DNA of 64,000 nucleotides from NCBI RefSeq assembly GCF_003952465.1, contig NZ_CP034448.1, positions 5,805,001 through 5,869,000 of the forward strand, written 5' to 3'. Made by a program: the position numbers and the translations under genes. The notes beneath the pieces are model-generated. The model saw nothing but the letters and a program-made list of their open reading frames with translations. It searched no databases and was not told where the DNA came from. Shown piece by piece: positions 59,561-64,000 of this stretch (position 1 is the stretch's first letter; every line of letters begins with the position of its first letter). The DNA comes from Mesorhizobium sp. M1B.F.Ca.ET.045.04.1.1 (GTDB lineage Bacteria; Pseudomonadota; Alphaproteobacteria; Rhizobiales; Rhizobiaceae).

Positions 59561-59884
59561 ATGGACGACGATCGGATCGAGAAGATCAGGCAGCGCGCCT
59601 ATGAGATCTTTCAACGCGAGGGCGGTATCCTCGGCAATCACGAGCGGCATTGGCATCAGGCCGAGATGGAAATCGACCGCGAGGCGGCCCTGCCGCTGAC
59701 TGCGGACGATGCGCTGCCTGAGACGCGCGAGATCGACAGCGCAGATGTGCTGACGGTCGAGGCGCTTGCGATGCGCACCGGCATATCGGGCGAAGAAGCG
59801 CAGGAGTTGCTCGACAGGCTGGGCAACGACCGCGCCGCGATCGAGCAGGCAGCGCGGAGCCTTAAGGCGCGGAAGGGGCTGTAG
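59561..59884 (+). CDS. DUF2934 protein with UBA-like C-terminus
   Basis: A 107-residue protein. Residues 5-34 are a DUF2934 motif (RIEKIRQRAYEIFQREGGIL, then NHERHWHQAEMEI). Residues 62-105 (LTVEALAMRTGISGEEAQEL, then LGNDRAAIEQAARSLKAR) resemble the small UBA-like proteins at 49319 and 17300. GAGAGGAAA precedes the ATG. The fusion suggests the small proteins and DUF2934 work in one process. Function unknown. Confidence 0.78.
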   Translation: MDDDRIEKIRQRAYEIFQREGGILGNHERHWHQAEMEIDREAALPLTADDALPETREIDSADVLTVEALAMRTGISGEEAQELLDRLGNDRAAIEQAARSLKARKGL

Positions 59885-60083
59885 GTTCGGAACCGCAACG
59901 CGACCGGTTGGGGGCCGGCCCTGACGCAAGCGGCAGCTTATCCACCGGGCAAGCGCCGGCGGCGCGCGGCCGTCACGCCGGCATGCGCGTCGCATTGGCC
60001 GTGATCAGGACCGTTGCGCCAAGTGTCGGCGAGGATCGTGCCCGCCAGCGGCGGCTGCGGGACGGTCGGCCGGCCGTCGTCGC

Positions 60084-60293
60084 CTATCGCCAGGCCGCCT
60101 CGTTCTTCTTTTCGTAGTCGCTGAACGCCTTTTTCAGCCCACCCAACACTTCGGCGGCGGTTTCGAACATTGCCTTAAGCTGAGGTTCATCCACTTTGAG
60201 GATATCGGCGCGCAGGTGGTCCATCGTCTCCTGCAGGCGGGCCTGCATATTGCGCGTGTGGTGGCGCGGGTTCCTGTCGTCTTCGCTGGCCAT
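60084..60293 (-). CDS. Small helical protein (69 aa)
   Basis: A 69-residue charged helical protein (MASEDDRNPRHHTRNMQARL, then LKAMFETAAEVLGGLKKAFS). AAAGGAGC lies just upstream of the ATG at 60293, which favours this start over one 18 codons earlier. It is divergent from the PadR-ChrA operon. No domain recognised. Confidence 0.6.
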   Translation of the reverse strand: MASEDDRNPRHHTRNMQARLQETMDHLRADILKVDEPQLKAMFETAAEVLGGLKKAFSDYEKKNEAAWR

Positions 60294-60379
60294 GTGAGTG
60301 CTCCTTTCGTTGCTGATCCAACGCACCCGCCGTTTGGCGGTTGCCAAGCCAACTCACAAGGTTATTATCGGTTCTCGAT

Positions 60380-60392
60380 ATCGAAATTCGAT
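60380..60392. promoter_or_regulatory. Palindrome ATCGAA-A-TTCGAT before padR
   Basis: A 13-base palindrome lies 26 bases before the PadR gene in the divergent gap, within an AT-rich region. It is a candidate PadR operator for autorepression and for control of chrA. Confidence 0.45.
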
Positions 60393-60418
60393 TATGATGA
60401 ATTGCCGGCGGTGGAGAG

Positions 60419-60733
60419 ATGCAGCATCAGGAGCTGTTGGCAGGCTTCATACGGCTTCACATCCTGCATCATGCGGCCGTGGGCGATCTCTACGGTCAAT
60501 GGATGATCGAGGAGCTGGCGCGCCACGGCTATCGCGTCAGCCCCGGCACGCTCTATCCGATGCTGCACGCCATGGAGCGCAAGGGCTATCTCGAATCCCG
60601 CATCGAGCGGACCGGCCGGTCGCAACGCCGCCTCTACACCGCCACGCCCTATGGCCTCGAGGGCCTGGCGGCCGCGCAGGGCAAAATCAGGGAGCTGTTT
60701 CGTGAAGTCGTGTCAGGACGCAGCGATGGCTGA
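60419..60733 (+). CDS. PadR-family regulator
   Basis: A 104-residue PadR winged-helix regulator: LHILHHAAVGDLYGQWMIEE, then YRVSPGTLYPMLHAMERKGY. It lacks the longer C-terminal dimerisation part of classic PadR, so it belongs to the short subgroup. Its stop overlaps the start of the chromate-transporter gene by 8 bases, the usual arrangement in rhizobial padR-chrA operons. Confidence 0.87.
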   Translation: MQHQELLAGFIRLHILHHAAVGDLYGQWMIEELARHGYRVSPGTLYPMLHAMERKGYLESRIERTGRSQRRLYTATPYGLEGLAAAQGKIRELFREVVSGRSDG

Positions 60734-61928
60734 ACCCGCACTGGAATCCGAGCCTCGGGTCGGCGCGGCCTGGGAGGTGCTCGCAGCGTTCACAAAACTG
60801 GGCGTGACTTCGTTCGGCGGGCCGATCGCCCATCTCGGCTATTTCCGCGACGAGCTGGTGACCCGGCGCAAATGGATCGACGAGGAAGGCTATGGCGACG
60901 TCGTGGCGCTCTGCCAGTTCCTGCCGGGCCCCGCAAGCAGCCAGGTCGCGTTCGCGCTTGGAATGCTGCGCGCCGGCCCGTTGGGCGCGGTGGCCGCCTG
61001 GACCGCCTTCACGCTGCCGTCCGCTATCCTGCTCCTTCTCTTCGCCTATGGATCGTCGGCTTTCGCGGGAACGGCCGAAGCCGGTCTGCTGCATGGCCTG
61101 AAGGTGGTGGCGGTGGCCGTCGTGGCGCAGGCGGTGTGGGGCATGGCGCGAAACCTCACGCCCGACCGGGAACGCGCCGCAATCGCGCTTGCGGCAGTTC
61201 TGGTCGCGACCTTCGCGGCCAGTTCCATCGGCCAGATCGCCGCCATCGCCTTCGGAAGCCTGGCGGGACTGTGGCTGTGCCGAAGCGGTGGCACGCCGGC
61301 GATCGGCCGGTTGCATTTCCGCGTTTCGAAGGGGTTCGGCACACTGGTGCTCAGTGCCTTCGCCCTGCTGTTCCTCCTCTCGACGCTGCTTGCCGGGCAG
61401 GCTCAGGCCATTGCGCTGTTTGCCTCCTTCTATCGCGCGGGCTCGCTGGTCTTCGGCGGCGGCCATGTGGTTCTGCCCTTGCTGCAGGCCGAGGTCGTCC
61501 CACTCGGCTGGGTAAGCAACAATGCCTTCCTCGCCGGCTACGGCGCCGCCCAGGCGGTGCCGGGCCCGCTTTTCACCTTCGCGGCGTATCTCGGAGCGGT
61601 CATGGGGCCGGCGCCGAACGGCGTCGCCGGAGCGGCGATCGCGCTTGTCGCGCTCTCTTTGCCCGGGCTGCTGCTGGTGGTCGGAGCGCTGCCGTTCTGG
61701 GACGATTTTCGCTCCAGGCCCACGGCCCAGGCTGCCATGCGCGGCGCGAACGCGGCCGTCGTCGGAATTCTCGGCGCAGCGCTCTACAGCCCCGTCTGGA
61801 CAAGCGCCATCCTCGCGCCACGCGACTTCGCGCTGGCGCTTGCGGGCTTTCTCCTGCTCACCGTCTGGAAGGCACCCCCGTGGATCGTTGTCGTTTCGCT
61901 GGCGGCGGCGAGCGCGATCCTTTTTTGA
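60726..61928 (+). CDS. chrA: Chromate transporter ChrA
   Basis: A 400-residue long-chain CHR transporter with two homologous halves and about ten to twelve helices. Half one has FGGPIAHLGYFRDELV and QFLPGPASSQVAFALG. Half two has FGGGHVVLPLLQAEVV and QAVPGPLFTFAAYLG. ChrA proteins export chromate with the proton-motive force. It is translationally coupled to PadR. A VOC gene follows 13 bases downstream and probably belongs to the operon. Confidence 0.9.
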   Translation: MAEPALESEPRVGAAWEVLAAFTKLGVTSFGGPIAHLGYFRDELVTRRKWIDEEGYGDVVALCQFLPGPASSQVAFALGMLRAGPLGAVAAWTAFTLPSAILLLLFAYGSSAFAGTAEAGLLHGLKVVAVAVVAQAVWGMARNLTPDRERAAIALAAVLVATFAASSIGQIAAIAFGSLAGLWLCRSGGTPAIGRLHFRVSKGFGTLVLSAFALLFLLSTLLAGQAQAIALFASFYRAGSLVFGGGHVVLPLLQAEVVPLGWVSNNAFLAGYGAAQAVPGPLFTFAAYLGAVMGPAPNGVAGAAIALVALSLPGLLLVVGALPFWDDFRSRPTAQAAMRGANAAVVGILGAALYSPVWTSAILAPRDFALALAGFLLLTVWKAPPWIVVVSLAAASAILF

Positions 61929-61941
61929 AAGGAGCAATGCC

Positions 61942-62325
61942 ATGACAACAGTGAATGTTCGCTACATCGTCGATGATGTGGACGCGGCAATCGCGTTCTA
62001 CACCCAGGCTCTCGGTTTCTCCGTCGCCATGCATCCGGCGCCGAGCTTCGCGATGCTGGCCAAGGGCGACCTTCGGCTGCTCATCAACGCAACGACCGGA
62101 CCGGGCGGCGCATCGCAGCCGATGCCGGATGGCCGCAAACCGGAACCCGGCGGCTGGAACCGGATCCAGATCGAAGTTGCGAAGATCGAGGACGAAGTCA
62201 CCCGTCTGAAGACCCTCGGCGCCAAGTTCCGCAACGATATCGTGGCCGGGATAGGCGGCAAGCAGATCCTGCTCGACGACCCCGCCGGCAATCCGATCGA
62301 GCTGTTCGAGCCGCCGGCCAAATAG
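61942..62325 (+). CDS. VOC/glyoxalase-fold protein
   Basis: A 127-residue VOC protein of the glyoxalase/bleomycin resistance type: VNVRYIVDDVDAAIAFYTQA, then GGKQILLDDPAGNPIELFEP with the C-terminal metal Glu. AAAGGAG stands 8 bases before the ATG, at the chrA stop codon. It may handle a metabolite linked to metal or aldehyde stress; substrate unknown. Confidence 0.85.
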   Translation: MTTVNVRYIVDDVDAAIAFYTQALGFSVAMHPAPSFAMLAKGDLRLLINATTGPGGASQPMPDGRKPEPGGWNRIQIEVAKIEDEVTRLKTLGAKFRNDIVAGIGGKQILLDDPAGNPIELFEPPAK

Positions 62326-62368
62326 GGGTCCGGACCGGCCAAGATTGCGGAGTGTCGGCCACTCCAAG

Positions 62369-62397
62369 TTGACAGGGCGGGTACATCACTCTAAGTT
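62369..62397 (+). promoter_or_regulatory. Promoter of the ArsR-SRPBCC operon
   Basis: A perfect -35, TTGACA (62369-62374), is followed after 17 bases by TAAGTT (62392-62397). Transcription would start near 62404-62405, which is the ArsR GTG, so the mRNA may be leaderless. Confidence 0.55.
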
Positions 62398-62423
62398 CGC
62401 GTTAGTGACGACTAACGCGAACT
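62394..62423. promoter_or_regulatory. 13-bp perfect inverted repeat over the ArsR start
   Basis: AGTTCGCGTTAGT (62394-62406) and ACTAACGCGAACT (62411-62423) are exact reverse complements around GACG. The element covers the end of the -10 and the GTG start, so a bound ArsR dimer would block transcription; in RNA it could also fold over the start. Confidence 0.8.
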
Positions 62424-62722
62424 ACTGGACAGCGCTCGGAGACCCGACGAGGCGCACGATCTTCGAACTGCTGGTCGAACAGCCTTGTTCGGTCAGCGGA
62501 CTCGCCCGTGCGCTGCCTGTAACCCGGCCGGCGGTCTCTCAGCACTTGAAGGTGCTCAAGGACGCCGGGCTCGTGGCCGACACGCGCTCCGGCAAGGAAC
62601 GCATCTACCGGATCGATCCGGACGGCCTGGCGAGCCTGCGCGCGGAAATCGACCGGTTCTGGAGCAAGACCTTGGCCGGCTACAAACTGGCCGTCGAGCA
62701 ACCAACGGAGGACCAGGCATGA
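62405..62722 (+). CDS. ArsR-family regulator
   Basis: A 105-residue ArsR/SmtB winged-helix regulator: YWTALGDPTRRTIFELLVEQ, then LPVTRPAVSQHLKVLKDAGL. It lacks the Cys metal motif ELCVCDL, so it is of the type that regulates an SRPBCC partner rather than metals. GTG 62405 lies inside the inverted repeat, with no ribosome site; TTG 62345 is an alternative. Its stop overlaps the next gene by 4 bases (ATGA). Confidence 0.85.
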   Translation: MTTNANYWTALGDPTRRTIFELLVEQPCSVSGLARALPVTRPAVSQHLKVLKDAGLVADTRSGKERIYRIDPDGLASLRAEIDRFWSKTLAGYKLAVEQPTEDQA

Positions 62723-63207
62723 CCAAGCAACCTGCACCCGCGCCCGTAAGGCACTCCGTCGTCGTCGAGGCGCCGATTGCGCGCGCCTTCAAGGTCTTCA
62801 CCGAGGACTTCGGCAGCTTCAAACCCCGCGAGCACAATCTTCTCGCCGTGCCGATCGCGGAGACGATCTTCGAGCCTCGGGTCGGAGGCCATGTGTACGA
62901 CCGCGGCGTGGACGGCAGCGAATGCCGGTGGGCCCGGGTGTTGGCTTACGATCCGCCCGACCGGTTGGTTCTGAGCTGGGACATCAGCCCGCGATGGCAG
63001 ATCGAGACCGACCCGAACAAGACCAGCGAATGGGAAGTCCGGTTCACGGCCGAGACGGAGAACCGAACCCGGGTCGAGATCGAGCACCGGAATCTCGAGC
63101 GGCATGGCGAAGGCTGGGAAGGCGTGCGCGGTGGCGTCGACAGCGATCAGGGCTGGCCGCTGTACCTGCAGCGCTTCCAAGACCTTTTTCCCGGCAAGGC
63201 AGCCTGA
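62719..63207 (+). CDS. SRPBCC/AHSA1-family protein
   Basis: A 162-residue START-like protein of the AHSA1/SRPBCC type: VRHSVVVEAPIARAFKVFTE, then RWARVLAYDPPDRLVLSWDI and the closing YLQRFQDLF. Such proteins with an ArsR partner bind small hydrophobic ligands. It is coupled to the ArsR gene and probably repressed by it. Confidence 0.88.
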   Translation: MTKQPAPAPVRHSVVVEAPIARAFKVFTEDFGSFKPREHNLLAVPIAETIFEPRVGGHVYDRGVDGSECRWARVLAYDPPDRLVLSWDISPRWQIETDPNKTSEWEVRFTAETENRTRVEIEHRNLERHGEGWEGVRGGVDSDQGWPLYLQRFQDLFPGKAA

Positions 63208-63253
63208 CCGTCGCGCAGCGGTCTAGGGCATCGCATCACGGAGCGAAGACAAG

Positions 63254-63667
63254 ATGGAAGCCTATTGGTTCAGCATCCTCGGCGTGCTCGCGCTCTGCCT
63301 CCTGTCCGTGCTGCTGGCGGTCTATTCGGGCTCATCCAAGGGGTTCGCCGGAATGCTTTCAGGGCCGGTGATCCCGGCGGACGACGACAACCGGCTCTAC
63401 AGGATCGACCGCGTGCACATGAATTCGGTCGAGGCGCTGGCACCTTTTGTCGTGCCAGCGGTGCTCGCGATGATGGTTGGCGTCGGGCCGGCCACCTTGG
63501 CGACGCTCGTCTGGCTTCACCTGGCGATACGCCTCGTTCATTTGGCGATCTACCTGCGTGGCGGCAATGCGGCCAAGGGAGGCAACATAAGGACGATCCT
63601 CTACGTCTCCGGAGCGCTGGTCACGCTTGCCCTCATCCTTGTGACCGGGTGGGCCGCTGCCGTCTGA
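63254..63667 (+). CDS. MAPEG-family membrane protein
   Basis: A 137-residue four-helix membrane protein of the MAPEG (glutathione and eicosanoid) superfamily: DNRLYRIDRVHMNSVEALAP, with the conserved RxHxNxxE pattern, then LAIRLVHLAIYLRGG. GGAG lies upstream of the ATG at 63254. Bacterial members may conjugate glutathione to hydrophobic compounds; this is inference. Confidence 0.85.
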   Translation: MEAYWFSILGVLALCLLSVLLAVYSGSSKGFAGMLSGPVIPADDDNRLYRIDRVHMNSVEALAPFVVPAVLAMMVGVGPATLATLVWLHLAIRLVHLAIYLRGGNAAKGGNIRTILYVSGALVTLALILVTGWAAAV

Positions 63668-63829
63668 TGCCGTGGCTCTTCGACTGGCACTTGTTTGTGA
63701 CACCCGCGTGCATTGTACTTTCCAGGGTCGAAACAAGGAGGCACAGGAGGAAGACGGCCCTCGCTGATCTTGTTGCCGCCCAGCCGCGGATGCATAGTGC
63801 GGGGTGCCTGGTTTTGAGGGCCGGCGGAA

Positions 63830-64000
63830 ATGGCCATGAACGACGAGAAGGACAATCCGGGCGTCGCGGTATTCCCGCCGCTGCTGTTCCTTGTGGCGCT
63901 GATCCTGATGCTGGCGCTGCGCTATGTCTGGCCGCTCGCGATCGGCGGCAGGCCGCTGACCATGGTGCTGGGCATCGTGCTTGCCGCGCTTGCGATTGCC
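63830..64000 (+). CDS. Isoprenylcysteine carboxyl methyltransferase-like protein, partial
   Basis: The first 57 codons are present and the gene runs off the window. MNDEKDNPGVAVFPPLLFLV with two helices (about 14-32 and 39-57) is the usual beginning of ICMT-like membrane methyltransferases in rhizobia. ATG 63830 and ATG 63836 are both in frame. The family call depends on the part outside the window. Confidence 0.6.
   Translation, partial: MAMNDEKDNPGVAVFPPLLFLVALILMLALRYVWPLAIGGRPLTMVLGIVLAALAIA

Noticed and set aside
60419..61928. PadR-ChrA operon as a novel regulatory system
   Set aside because: padR next to chrA is a known arrangement in bacteria; only the VOC gene in tow is less usual.

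Overview
The window is GC-rich alphaproteobacterial chromosome, most likely Mesorhizobium or a close Rhizobiales relative. Three things point there: a PrsDE-type secretion locus with a GH16 glycanase, small families such as DUF2934, DUF1127 and GYD, and several palindromic intergenic repeats of kinds common in that genus (CTCGAG- or GCAA-centred CCCCC/GGGGG hairpins, the TTCAGGCGACGCGCTT element, the CAATTCC...GGAATTG element). No rRNA, tRNA, CRISPR array, intact insertion sequence or prophage was seen. The identification rests on recognition, not on a search.

Layout. 1-4.4 kb holds small genes, a patatin phospholipase, an SDR with an altered active site and a ProC-like reductase. 4.4-9.2 kb is a type I secretion operon: RTX/GH16 glycanase, ABC exporter (prsD) and membrane-fusion protein (prsE). 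9.25-12.3 kb is a LysR / EamA (frameshifted) / haloacid-dehalogenase module, bounded on the right by a second degenerate copy of the last 24 codons of prsE. 13.1-17.2 kb is a polyamine-type ABC importer with a Tat-exported binding protein. 17.2-23.3 kb has small exported proteins, repeats, an EamA exporter, an EF-hand protein, an M20 amidohydrolase and membrane proteins. 23.3-30.5 kb has an epimerase, an Mpg-type DNA glycosylase, a winged-helix/TPR regulator, and a cupin / zinc alcohol dehydrogenase cluster with a divergent LysR.

30.5-39 kb is the most coherent regulatory unit. An RND efflux pump, a small periplasmic protein and a divergent TetR / beta-ketoacyl synthase / SDR set share five copies of a 20-bp TAGATT...TCTA-type operator. 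39-45.1 kb carries an adenosine-deaminase-like enzyme, a binding protein without a signal peptide, a GGDEF/EAL protein and a visibly AT-richer pair of glycosyltransferases. 45.3-46.5 kb is a decayed locus (LysR fused to an alcohol dehydrogenase tail, then a frameshifted ChrR-type cupin). 46.5-64 kb holds a three-PAS histidine kinase, a BTAD/TPR regulator, an SDR/VOC pair with a divergent LysR, an L,D-transpeptidase, a frameshifted FAD/GcvT oxidoreductase, PadR-ChrA, ArsR-SRPBCC and MAPEG genes, and a truncated ICMT-like gene at the edge.

Several genes are frameshifted (EamA, FAD/GcvT, cupin, one small UBA-like gene). Each shift is visible in the sequence, but raw sequence cannot separate real decay from a base-calling error.
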